Shown here: positions 1-7,626 of the stretch, piece after piece
Numbering within the stretch: the first letter of the stretch is position 1
Layout: every line of letters starts with the position of its first letter
From: Mycoemilia scoparia
Taxonomy: Eukaryota > Kickxellomycota > Kickxellomycetes > Kickxellales > Kickxellaceae
DNA length: 12,208 nucleotides
Assembly (NCBI GenBank): GCA_027575805.1
Contig: JANBPU010000413.1
Coordinates: forward strand, 1-12,208
Direction: 5' to 3'
Position numbers and translations under genes: made by a program
The notes under the pieces: generated by a model
Databases searched by the model: none
What the model was told of the DNA's origin: nothing
Seen by the model: only the letters and a program-made list of their open reading frames with translations

Positions 1-409
1 CGACCCACTTCTGTCTACAACTCATTCGATTACTTGTGAAATCTGTCCATTTTTCAACCTTTCCTTTTTAAAAAAAATGTACACATTTTTACAAAAATCA
101 ATATTTTTAGACAAAAAATAGTTTTGTAAAATCATCATCATCACACAATGTATGCTAGAATAGAAATCACAATATTGGGCTGTGACCATTTATGCCCACA
201 AATAATAACCCTGAATCATTCTGAATCATAGTGATTTATTTATTTTTATTAGTATTTTCTTTTATTAGTAGTTTTATAATAATTTTGAGAAACAACACTC
301 TCTTATTTTACCTTTATATAATCATACTATTATTTATTTAAATAAAGTTTTTTTGAAAGGATTTGGGGACACAATGTATTTTTTTATTACTTTGATAATT
401 AGGTTGTTT
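1..409. other. AT-rich intergenic DNA, no gene seen
   Basis: I see no coding stretch, tRNA or other RNA gene here on either strand. The DNA is dominated by short A and T runs, with a small direct repeat of 'ctgaatcat' around 212-231. It could be the 3' flank of a gene left of the window or plain spacer. Confidence 0.5.
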
Positions 410-552
410 CCTAGAATAACAACAACAACCACATGATCAACCCATAAGTAATATGATAAACTCTAAAAATTCTTTTATAAAGTAATATTTATTCTTATAC
501 ATTTATCATATTACTTATGGGTTGATCATGAGATTGTGGTTGCTATTTTTGG
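410..552. repeat. Large imperfect inverted repeat (foldback or MITE-like hairpin)
   Basis: Positions 432-460 and 502-530 are exact reverse complements over 29 bases, separated by a 41-base AT-rich loop. Complementarity continues outward with scattered mismatches, to about 410 on the left and 552 on the right, so each arm can be drawn as roughly 50 bases. The left outer arm is partly an AAC microsatellite, which may explain some of the mismatches. The perfect inner arms imply a recent origin or selection. I could not identify target-site duplications, so whether this is a mobile element, a foldback duplication or a hairpin RNA source is open. Confidence 0.8.
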
Positions 553-834
553 AATCTGTCATTTATTAACCCTTTCAAAGGCACGAAGATTCAAAACTCA
601 AAGATAAGTACTACACTATCATTAAAGAAAGTTACAAATGAGGAAGGATATCAAAGGATGCATCTACAGTTGTTGTTAAACCAAGCTACAGCCTCAGGCT
701 TGTCGCTTGACCAATCAAAATTGGCTTATAAGTTTAAGGATCTCCAGAAAATCTGCAAGCACCCTCAACCATTCCCTCTCCTCTTACTCTTAAAGAAAAG
801 TCAAAGGTCATATCAGACTAGCAGCATAATATGA
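532..834 (+). pseudogene. Possible decayed SNF2-family helicase fragment
   Basis: A 100-codon stop-free frame runs from just after a TGA at 529-531 to TGA at 832-834. It has no ATG until 658, so it is not a normal gene. Two short blocks resemble SNF2 ATPase signatures in the expected order: GTKIQN (about 580-597), compared with the family's GTPIQN, and LQKICKHP (about 748-771), compared with LRKICNHP at the end of the first helicase lobe. Only about 50 residues separate them, whereas intact enzymes have more than 100, so an internal deletion would be needed. In another frame just upstream 'HLLT' (around 560-571) fits the residues that normally precede GTPIQN, suggesting a frameshift. No Walker A or DEAH box is seen. 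The resemblance is by eye only; a chance open frame or an unannotated upstream exon of gene 1 are alternatives. Confidence 0.3.
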
Positions 835-1017
835 AGTTTGGTCCCATTGTGTGTAGGGGATTATGCTTTTTTCTTTCAACTTAATCACAATCGGGAATAC
901 GTTTTTCTATTATTATTATTACACTATTGCTACTACTGCAATCTTTCATAATACTCACTCTTATAGAGAGAGAAAGAGAGAGAGTCAAGCTGGAATTACT
1001 ACTAATACTATTAGCGA
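835..1017 (+). promoter_or_regulatory. Upstream region of gene 1 with GA tract and possible 3' splice site
   Basis: A pure purine GA tract (about 965-984) lies 34 bases before the start codon. Closer in, 'tactaatactattag' (1000-1014) looks like a branch-point sequence followed by an acceptor AG, so the 5' UTR may contain an intron ending at 1014. The same TAG (1012-1014) is an in-frame stop, which fixes ATG 1018 as the first usable start of the unspliced frame. No clear TATA box is visible. Confidence 0.35.
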
Positions 1018-3399
1018 ATGCGACAAATAGCCAATGATGGGTCGCCAAATGAGCAAGCCGGCTTCTCATATACCCAATTACCACCAACGCCACCACAACC
1101 ATCTCCTCAACCAACACACGAACAAGAACAACGGCCAGAGAGAGAAAGTGAAATTGGACACAGCTCTGTAGATAGGAATCCAGAAATAACCAATTCAAAA
1201 GGTAATGAGAGTGAACCACAAAAAGGTTCAAAGGCTACTGCGGCCATAACCGATAGTATCTTTCATTCTGAGCGTGAACAGCCGTCTTCTGAGGGCAATA
1301 GTCAAAATAACAATAATGGTAATGACCAAATGGCGATGGAGCGAAAAGGAAATGTTCATCCTATAGTATCACAGCCATCATCACCACCACCACCAAGCTT
1401 TACAGCTTACCACGAAGATACCATTCAACAGCCACTTGCGACGCATATATCATCCAATAACGCAGATACTGATTATTTCCAATATACTAAAGGTGGTACT
1501 TCTTCTCAAGTGGCAACAGCCGAGAGTCAACAAAATCTTTTAACGCCGCCACCACCAGCATTTCCACATACTCCAACCATAAACAACAGCAACAATATTG
1601 ACGATACCACACACAATACTAACAATGTATTCGATAATGGCTATTACAGCAGCAATGATAATGGAAACGGTGGCGATGACCACGATGATCGTTATACAAG
1701 CCATGCCATGATGGGATTCCATAGACCAGGTTCGACGTATTTATACGATCCAGATATATTTCCAAACTTTAATCCAAATGGGACAACAACCATCAGCGAT
1801 AGAAATACTAGAGATATAGATTTTGCTCCTGGTGCAAGGCCAGGTATCAATAATAGTAACAGTAATGGCGGTGGAGAAGAAGAGAGACCAATGAATTCAG
1901 CCGCAATAGCAGACGAATCAACATCATCGCAGATTCCAAGAAATTATTCATTTTCTTCTTTTGGAGATCACCTTGGCTACGTAACATTACCACACGAAAC
2001 ATATCGCGAAAAATTAAATGACATTTACCTATGGCTCCGAGCTCGGCCATGTGTTTCATTTTCACTAGTTCTGGGAATATTGTTTTCGATATTTATTGGG
2101 ACTCTGATGGTTCTGATATTTGTCGCCTACCCCGATTTGATGGGAAAAGTCATATCTCAGATGGAAATGAAAGTAGATCAAATCCATTTTATTCCGCCTA
2201 GTGCATACTATTTATCTAAAGATCGGTCTTCTTCCGACCATAGCCATGACGACGACGACGACGAAGACAATAATTCTACTGATGACGGGGATTATGACTC
2301 AACAATTGATTATTCCTCACTATCTCAACTTCAATTCGTAACCTACATTGGCCAGTTTATTGGCCAGGTCACTATCAATACTCCCCTGTCTATACGTCTG
2401 GTATTTGACCAACCCATTGTAATTTCGTGGAATCGGAATCAAGTTGGACTTATTGCTGCTCCAGCCACAATCAATATCGTCAATGGCAAGGGGCAAATTA
2501 ACTGGAAAGCCACAAATATGTTGACGCTAGGCCAAGATTATGATGCGGATGGCCAACAGTTTTCATCGGTTCTTGAAAACTTGGGATTATCGACTGACCA
2601 TTTGTGGGTTAATGAGACTAATGGCATTATGAATTCGTCGGTAATGATTAACCACCATCATGGTGGGGATAGCCACGGGCATTTGTCTTGGTTATCGGAT
2701 TCGGGGCCAGGAGGTGGGGATGGCTCATTGTCACCGTCGACTATTCCGACAGAATCTGTGGATGGTAGTGGTAATAGTAAAAAATCAAAAGGGCATAAAG
2801 ACAAGGATGCTTCGGCGAACGATTCATCTAGTTCGTCATCAGTGTCCAAGGGTGTTACTAATTTGAATACGGTTGTTCCAGATGATTTACCCAAAACAAA
2901 GGGTGATGGTAGTGGAAATGATGCATTACCGGATAATCTAAATAATGATGCGGATGGTAATCCACATATGCGGATAGGCAAGCTTCCTGGTGATGGTGAT
3001 GATCACGATGATGGCTTTAATGGTCGTGGATCTATAACAAATGACGATAATACACAACCTACATTAAAACCATATATCCCAGACAAAGATGTTAGCGACT
3101 ATCAATTTGATGGCGAAGGAATAAGTAGTGGGGTTAAGAAATTACATCCAATGGCACCATCCAGTAAGTCGGCAATAAACGATATATCAACACTGTATGA
3201 GTGGCTAAATACAATCCAAAGAGGACAGCCATTCCAAATGACATGGTCAAGTCTAGTTGAAGTTGATAATTTGGGATTGGTGGCATCAAAGCTGCCTTTA
3301 AACCAGATTATTGATGTACCATGTCAAGCCCAAGGGTCTGATTGTATGCTAATTGATAATATACCTGAGGGTGCAAGAAAAAAATATAGAAAAATATAA
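1018..3399 (+). CDS. Single-pass membrane protein with split LEA-like ectodomain
   Basis: A 793-residue uninterrupted frame. Residues 1-340 are low complexity (Pro, Gln, Asn, Ser) and probably disordered. An arginine-flanked hydrophobic helix at about 346-371 (CVSFSLVLGILFSIF onward) is the only clear membrane span. The long polar N-terminus and absence of a signal peptide suggest N-terminus in the cytosol and C-terminus in a lumen or outside; candidate N-glycosylation sites (NNST, NET, NSS) lie on that side. After an Asp-rich stretch (about 406-425), residues 439-505 have the beta-rich pattern of LEA-2/DUF3712-like fungal membrane proteins, the group that includes vacuolar Tag1-type proteins. 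A second matching piece follows at about 724-770 (PFQMTW, VDNLGL), after a roughly 160-residue Gly/Asp/Asn/Ser insert. Family assignment is by pattern only, and no enzymatic motif is visible. An in-frame TAG at 1012-1014 supports the chosen start; extra 5' exons cannot be excluded. Confidence 0.8.
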   Translation: MRQIANDGSPNEQAGFSYTQLPPTPPQPSPQPTHEQEQRPERESEIGHSSVDRNPEITNSKGNESEPQKGSKATAAITDSIFHSEREQPSSEGNSQNNNNGNDQMAMERKGNVHPIVSQPSSPPPPSFTAYHEDTIQQPLATHISSNNADTDYFQYTKGGTSSQVATAESQQNLLTPPPPAFPHTPTINNSNNIDDTTHNTNNVFDNGYYSSNDNGNGGDDHDDRYTSHAMMGFHRPGSTYLYDPDIFPNFNPNGTTTISDRNTRDIDFAPGARPGINNSNSNGGGEEERPMNSAAIADESTSSQIPRNYSFSSFGDHLGYVTLPHETYREKLNDIYLWLRARPCVSFSLVLGILFSIFIGTLMVLIFVAYPDLMGKVISQMEMKVDQIHFIPPSAYYLSKDRSSSDHSHDDDDDEDNNSTDDGDYDSTIDYSSLSQLQFVTYIGQFIGQVTINTPLSIRLVFDQPIVISWNRNQVGLIAAPATINIVNGKGQINWKATNMLTLGQDYDADGQQFSSVLENLGLSTDHLWVNETNGIMNSSVMINHHHGGDSHGHLSWLSDSGPGGGDGSLSPSTIPTESVDGSGNSKKSKGHKDKDASANDSSSSSSVSKGVTNLNTVVPDDLPKTKGDGSGNDALPDNLNNDADGNPHMRIGKLPGDGDDHDDGFNGRGSITNDDNTQPTLKPYIPDKDVSDYQFDGEGISSGVKKLHPMAPSSKSAINDISTLYEWLNTIQRGQPFQMTWSSLVEVDNLGLVASKLPLNQIIDVPCQAQGSDCMLIDNIPEGARKKYRKI

Positions 3400-3785
3400 A
3401 CTAATTTATTTAATATTATAATTATTTTACTTTAATTTATTTTCTTTTTTTGTTTGTACGATTTTTTATTTTATTATATTTTATTTGGTTAGAACTCCCA
3501 AGGCCACAGACAAAGATGTTGGGACGACCCAGGGGTTGACTGTTTATTGGGCCAAAATTTGAGGACCCGGTTCTTTTTATTTCACACTTGAAGCCTGATA
3601 AAGTCTCACCATTAAAAAAACCGCAATTATTTATTTTTCTATTGTCTCATAAATCAATTAATAAAAGTGGTGATAGTGGTAAAAGAGGATATCGGTGGGG
3701 CTTTGGCTTGATCTCTTCCAATAAAAAGAGTGAAGTGGTTCATGTGCGAATGGGCTTTATAATCACAGGTAGTTCAAAATCCCAT
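3400..3785. other. Intergenic region between gene 1 and the IMPase gene
   Basis: The first 80 bases are T-rich and suit a 3' UTR. Around 3491-3575 the DNA turns noticeably GC-richer, with small complementary pieces such as TGGG...CCCA near 3520-3532, then returns to AT-rich. AATAAA occurs at 3660-3665, about 260 bases past the stop of gene 1, and is the nearest canonical poly(A) signal. A 68-codon open frame (3588-3794) has no recognisable motif and I do not call it. Confidence 0.4.
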
Positions 3786-3885
3786 ACTGACTGAGTCGTC
3801 AGTAGTCAGACAGTGTGGTTTGATCGGTTTTGTGATCAATTAAAACCACGGTCTTTATAAACCAGTTGTTATTATCGTTTATAAA
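3786..3885 (+). promoter_or_regulatory. IMPase promoter: dyad elements and two TATA-like boxes
   Basis: ACTGAC (3786-3791) and GTCAGT (3798-3803) form a perfect dyad around TGAGTC, one base short of the AP-1/Gcn4 core TGAGTCA. GTGGTTT (3815-3821) and AAACCAC (3843-3849) form a second dyad that encloses TTGATC/GATCAA (3820-3825 and 3834-3839). TATAAA follows at 3856-3861 and 3880-3885, about 150-175 bases before the ATG. The spacing fits a regulated promoter, but the binding proteins are inferred. Confidence 0.45.
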
Positions 3886-4031
3886 CAAACCGCTACCAAG
3901 AATCACCAAAAATAAATAAAACAGTCACTTCTTTTTATCTTTACTCCACGCTATTTAATCTTGCTTTTAATCACACAACCACCAAGAAAACGCTCTCTCC
4001 ACAAATTCGATACACACACCAAATTATTAAA

Positions 4032-5382
4032 ATGCCTGAATTAAAAGGTATGTGCCTCTTGCTGACCAACCAACACAAGTAATTATATAATGTGGTATAA
4101 ATTCCCATCACAAACCCCCATAAATACATACATAAAAATATATAGAAGGAGATAGTATCAAAGGTTTAGAACAGTACCTTGAATTCGCAAAGTCCCTAGT
4201 AAAAAGCAAAGTTGGCCCAGACTTTAGAGATGGATTTTGGCGCCAAGGAAGGTTTGAAACCACCCAAGCCTTTGAATTCGAAGAAAAGGGAGGAAATATA
4301 TCGGACTGCGTGACTGCGGTGGATAAACATGTTGAAAAAGAGATATTTGAGGCGCTTCGAAAACAATATCCTGGACATAAATTTGTTGGTGAGGAAACTA
4401 CAGCTGCTACAAGTGGTGATGGTGAGATGTTTGTTGTGACGGATGAACCGACATGGATTGTGGATCCTGTTGGTAAGTACAATTACTATTACTAGTAATA
4501 ATAATAATAGTAATAATAATAATAGTTATTACAGAAATTATGGTGTGTCATCATTGTTATTATTACTAATAATTCTGATGTGGTATTATTTATATTGTCT
4601 CCAACTCCTCCTCCTCCTCCTCCTCCCTCCCCAACTATATAATATTAATGTTAAAATCGATAGACGGGACAAATAATTTTGTCCATCATTTTCCAATAAC
4701 AGCCATCAGTGTAGCGTTAGCCATCAACAAAGAACCGGTTGTCGGAATCGTTTATTTACCGGTTATGAATGAACTATATTATGCCGCAAAAGGAATGGGT
4801 GCCTTTATAGAATCTCCCAGCCTTGGAACACAACAACTACCACTCCACAAATCGACTTTAACAATTCCAAAATCATTATCTGAATGTGCACTGTTTAGTG
4901 AACATGGGTCTTTTCGGCATCCCGAAGCTATTAATCATAGATTTGATACTTTCAAACGACTTTTAACCAACAACAACAACAACAGCCAAGATGGCAGTGG
5001 CGGTGGTCCGTGTGTACAGAATTTGCGTATCCTGGGTGCGGCTGCTCCAGATTTGGTATATGTTGCTAGAGGTGCGGCGGATTTGTATTGGGAAGGAGGA
5101 CCTCACGTTTGGGATTTTGCGGCTGGAATGGTATTGGTGCTGGAGTCTGGTGGTATGGTGTATGATGGAAAGGGTTGGTGGAATTCTCCTAGCGAGGAAG
5201 GGCTGAAGCCGGTTAATATTTGGAGCCGAACTATTTCTGCTGTTCGTTACATCCCTTCATCGAACCAACAAGATTATGGCGATTTGACTAAACCTAATCG
5301 AGAAAAACAGAATGAACTTGTTAGAGAGTTGTTGAAACACGTTAGTGATATCGATTACCCACATGATGGTAGAATCCTTTAA
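4032..5382 (+). CDS. INM1: Inositol monophosphatase, three exons
   Basis: Exons join(4032..4047, 4146..4472, 4664..5382) give 353 residues. The product hydrolyses myo-inositol 1-phosphate to inositol with Mg2+, the last step of inositol synthesis and recycling, in the cytosol. All family motifs are present: the GEE loop at 87-89, DPVDGTNNFVH from 112 (intron 2 splits the second Asp codon), and WDFAAG with Trp264 and Asp265. By family knowledge the metal ligands are Glu88, Asp112, Asp115 and Asp265. It is longer than the usual 270-300 residues because of insertions after the GEE loop and an Asn/Gly-rich loop near 219-232. Splicing is supported by restoration of DPVDGT and by consensus donors. 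Exon 1 codes only five complete codons but has a good AAAATG context. The symbol is the yeast name for this family; paralogy (INM1, INM2 or QutG-type) is not resolved. Confidence 0.93.
4048..4145 (+). other. Intron 1 of the IMPase gene
   Basis: 98-base intron with donor GTATGT and acceptor ATATAG. It interrupts the sixth codon after one base (phase 1). Removing it joins the AAAATG start at 4032 to the frame that carries GEE. Later AGs at 4155 and beyond were not chosen because the ATATAG site keeps the frame open and is preceded by AT-rich DNA. Confidence 0.75.
4473..4663 (+). other. Intron 2 of the IMPase gene, microsatellite-rich
   Basis: 191-base intron with donor GTAAGT and acceptor CGATAG. 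Splicing rebuilds the GAC codon of DPVDGT exactly. It contains a TAA/TAG-type repeat (about 4495-4530), complementary TTATTATTACTA downstream (about 4557-4568) that could fold with it, and a CTC repeat of about seven copies (4605-4626). A TATTAATG stretch (4643-4650) is a plausible branch-point region. Confidence 0.9.
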
Positions 5383-5469
5383 CTTAACAGCCAGCTTGAA
5401 TTTTCTTTTGAAATAAGCTGTTTGGGTTTTTTTGTTTTCAGGATTATTGATGATGGTGATTTTGTTGTC

Positions 5470-5482
5470 AATAAAAATAAAA
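5470..5482 (+). terminator. Poly(A) signal of the IMPase gene
   Basis: Two overlapping AATAAA hexamers lie about 90 bases past the TAA stop at 5380-5382, a usual distance for a 3' end signal. Confidence 0.55.
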
Positions 5483-5572
5483 CAACATTGTAGGTTATAT
5501 TATCTTTTCCCGAATCTTGTGTGCGAGCTGTGTATGCACGAAGTTTGTACAAGTTTGTTTGTAGAATAGGCT

Positions 5573-5580
5573 CCACGTGG
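5573..5580. promoter_or_regulatory. CACGTG E-box palindrome
   Basis: CCACGTGG is a perfect 8-base palindrome centred on CACGTG, the core bound by fungal bHLH factors of the Pho4/Cbf1 type. It sits about 420 bases upstream of gene 3 and after the IMPase 3' end signal, so it more likely serves gene 3. One copy only, so chance is possible. Confidence 0.35.
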
Positions 5581-5855
5581 CCAAGATAAGTTTTGAGTCA
5601 TGCGACTGTGATCAGACAAATTTGGTTTAGTCATCATTTCTTTGTTAAAACAATCGAACGGTCATTCACAATTAATGGCATTAAATATCCAGAGTTAGGA
5701 ACTTCAAATGATTAGTGAAACAAAGGTTATGAAAACTCAAATAAAAACCCAAATCTTTCGTAAATACATGTATAGTCATTTTGAAATAACATCACACATA
5801 CATTTACTACCTAGACTCGCAACTGAATAAACATATAAATATGTGATAAATTGCT

Positions 5856-5861
5856 TATAAA
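5856..5861 (+). promoter_or_regulatory. TATA-like box of gene 3
   Basis: TATAAA 140 bases upstream of the ATG, followed by a T9-10 run near 5879-5889 and an A/C-rich leader ending in AAAAAATG. This is the usual order of a fungal pol II promoter and short 5' UTR. Confidence 0.4.
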
Positions 5862-6000
5862 ACATCTTATCATTATTGTTTTTTTTTTCAAAATATCTTT
5901 ATACACTGAAGAACAACTGTTTGTAGTTGCGAAATACACATACAAACGATTATTGCTATAGCTATATTGTTTTCAACTACAACTACTACACTTTGAAAAA

Positions 6001-7248
6001 ATGAAGCTATCTACACTATTCAAGCGATTTTGTGTATCACTGTCCTCATCTTACTGTGAAGACAGCGATAATACCAGTTCCACTTACATTGATTGGAGTG
6101 ATTTTTCTGATGAGAGTCAACAAACACCAGAAAGGAGTTTTAGACTTCTTAATATCAGAAGAGACTGGAATCGTCATTTAGACTCCAATGGTCAGCCAAG
6201 AAGATTTGATATTGAACACCTCATGTATCTTCGTCACCAAGTACTTTGTAATAGATCTAAAGATGTTTGTCCACTTTGTGGTGTTGGAAATCAAGCTTTT
6301 ACTGCTACTACTAACCAACTGAGTCAAGTAGATGATCCAATGGGACATAGAAGAGTAAGGTTTGACATGAACACCGAATTGATAGACGAAGACAGTGATT
6401 ATGAATTTGACATTGCCAGTAGTGAATGTGATAGTAGTATTGAAAGTAGCTTCTTTGATACTGATAGTATTAACGAGAGTGAAAAGGCTATATATGCTGA
6501 AGGAGTAAATAACAACTCCCTTTACTTTGGCTTCAATTCAATGGAATATGTTCAACAAAAAGAGACTCTTGATTCTAGATTATATGGATTACCAATTCCT
6601 GGTGAAAGTAGTATTTCTACGATTGAAACCGTTACCAATGCACCTACTGATGATGCTGGTGGACTATACAAACTCCCAAACAACCACATTCACAGCACTG
6701 AAGAAGACTTTGGATTTAAAGACTTGGAGAATAGTGACATTCATACATCTGGAATATCAGATAATCTTGAAAGTGATCAGCGTATTCATACTACTCTTGA
6801 TCCCACTAACGGGATATTTTTTAATTGCATGAATAAAATTGAGTTCATTGGCGATTGCTGTCAAACATCTTCTGTTAAAGGAAAGACGGCCCCAAACGCT
6901 GTTAGCACTCCTGACAATGAAAATATTTCATTTACAAATACGGAGTGTGGTGACATGAGATTGATCTCTAATAGTCATCTCAGTTGCAGCAATGTTGATG
7001 AAGAGGATGATTACATAGGCAACAGCATATTTGAGTATTCAACAATATACTTGAGTTATTTGAAAAATGTAAAGATACCACCATCAACTGGATCCGAAGA
7101 AAACTTATGGTTAGCTCATTATCAACAACAGCAACGATCAAAACAGGAGGAACTGCACAAGCTTAAAGAAGGAAAAGAAGAAAAGCAAAGACATGGATTT
7201 TTTGTTAATTCAGCAAGTCAAAACAACATTATTATAACTCAGACATGA
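6001..7248 (+). CDS. Unrecognised 415-residue acidic protein with RVxF motif and Cys cluster
   Basis: I do not recognise the family. A single uninterrupted exon begins in a strong AAAAAATG context. No membrane segment or convincing signal peptide is visible. The first 100 residues look the most ordered: a hydrophobic/basic start, a charged RRDWNRHLDSNGQPRRFDI segment near 54-72, then C83, C90 and C93 (C-x6-C-x2-C), which could be half of a zinc site or simply a redox pair. RRVRFD at 117-122 matches the RVxF docking motif by which regulatory subunits bind protein phosphatase 1. The rest is acidic and Ser/Asn-rich, ending in a Lys/Glu/Gln-rich stretch near 375-397 that may be helical. A role as a phosphatase-1 partner is inference from one short motif. 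Gene 4 converges on it from the right, with 378 bases between stop codons. Confidence 0.8.
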   Translation: MKLSTLFKRFCVSLSSSYCEDSDNTSSTYIDWSDFSDESQQTPERSFRLLNIRRDWNRHLDSNGQPRRFDIEHLMYLRHQVLCNRSKDVCPLCGVGNQAFTATTNQLSQVDDPMGHRRVRFDMNTELIDEDSDYEFDIASSECDSSIESSFFDTDSINESEKAIYAEGVNNNSLYFGFNSMEYVQQKETLDSRLYGLPIPGESSISTIETVTNAPTDDAGGLYKLPNNHIHSTEEDFGFKDLENSDIHTSGISDNLESDQRIHTTLDPTNGIFFNCMNKIEFIGDCCQTSSVKGKTAPNAVSTPDNENISFTNTECGDMRLISNSHLSCSNVDEEDDYIGNSIFEYSTIYLSYLKNVKIPPSTGSEENLWLAHYQQQQRSKQEELHKLKEGKEEKQRHGFFVNSASQNNIIITQT

Positions 7249-7626
7249 CTGACTACATTGTCAAATCCCAATTCATTTACTTTTACTACAATTATTATCT
7301 TTTTCGTCATTTTATTAAATGTTCAACAGCTCTTATATATTTATATTTTGAAATTTTACTTGTTTTTTCAATATATGTATACAATTATAAAGAAAGCGCA
7401 AAAGCCACTTTTAGTAATTTATATAGGTTTTTATATGACCTTAAAAAATAGAAAGTGGAAATAATTATAATTGATGTCATTTTCAAAAGAAAATTTGTTG
7501 TCTATAAATAAATTGTTTCTAATTAATTATACACTAAAAGATAAAGCTGAAACTAAAACTAAAAATAGTAAATTGTTGTAAAGAAAATTATATATCTATA
7601 TGAGTATTTGTAATCATAAAATTGCA
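7249..7626. other. Shared 3' intergenic region of convergent genes
   Basis: The region between the stop codons of gene 3 (+) and gene 4 (-) is very AT-rich and must hold both 3' ends. AATAAA at 7507-7512 is on the + strand, 260 bases past the gene 3 stop. Two open frames of 68 codons (7245-7451 and 7258-7464) are compositionally like the AT-rich spacer (Phe, Tyr, Ile, Leu) and have no motif, so I do not call them. Confidence 0.45.

Noticed and set aside
881..1231. 116-codon open frame on the minus strand
   Set aside because: It overlaps the start of gene 1 antisense; its Leu/Ser/Val composition is the complement of GA-rich and repeat DNA, and it has no motif.
2658..2981. 107-codon minus-strand frame inside gene 1
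   Set aside because: Complement of the Gly/Asp/Ser-rich insert of gene 1; no independent coding signal.
3588..3794. 68-codon plus-strand frame between genes 1 and 2
   Set aside because: Short, no recognisable motif, and it runs into the IMPase promoter dyads.
4108..4482. 124-codon minus-strand frame opposite IMPase exon 2
   Set aside because: The plus strand here carries conserved IMPase motifs with matching splice sites, so this is a shadow frame.
5448..5460. TGATGA-type box C past the IMPase stop
   Set aside because: No downstream CTGA partner; it lies in the 3' UTR of the IMPase gene.
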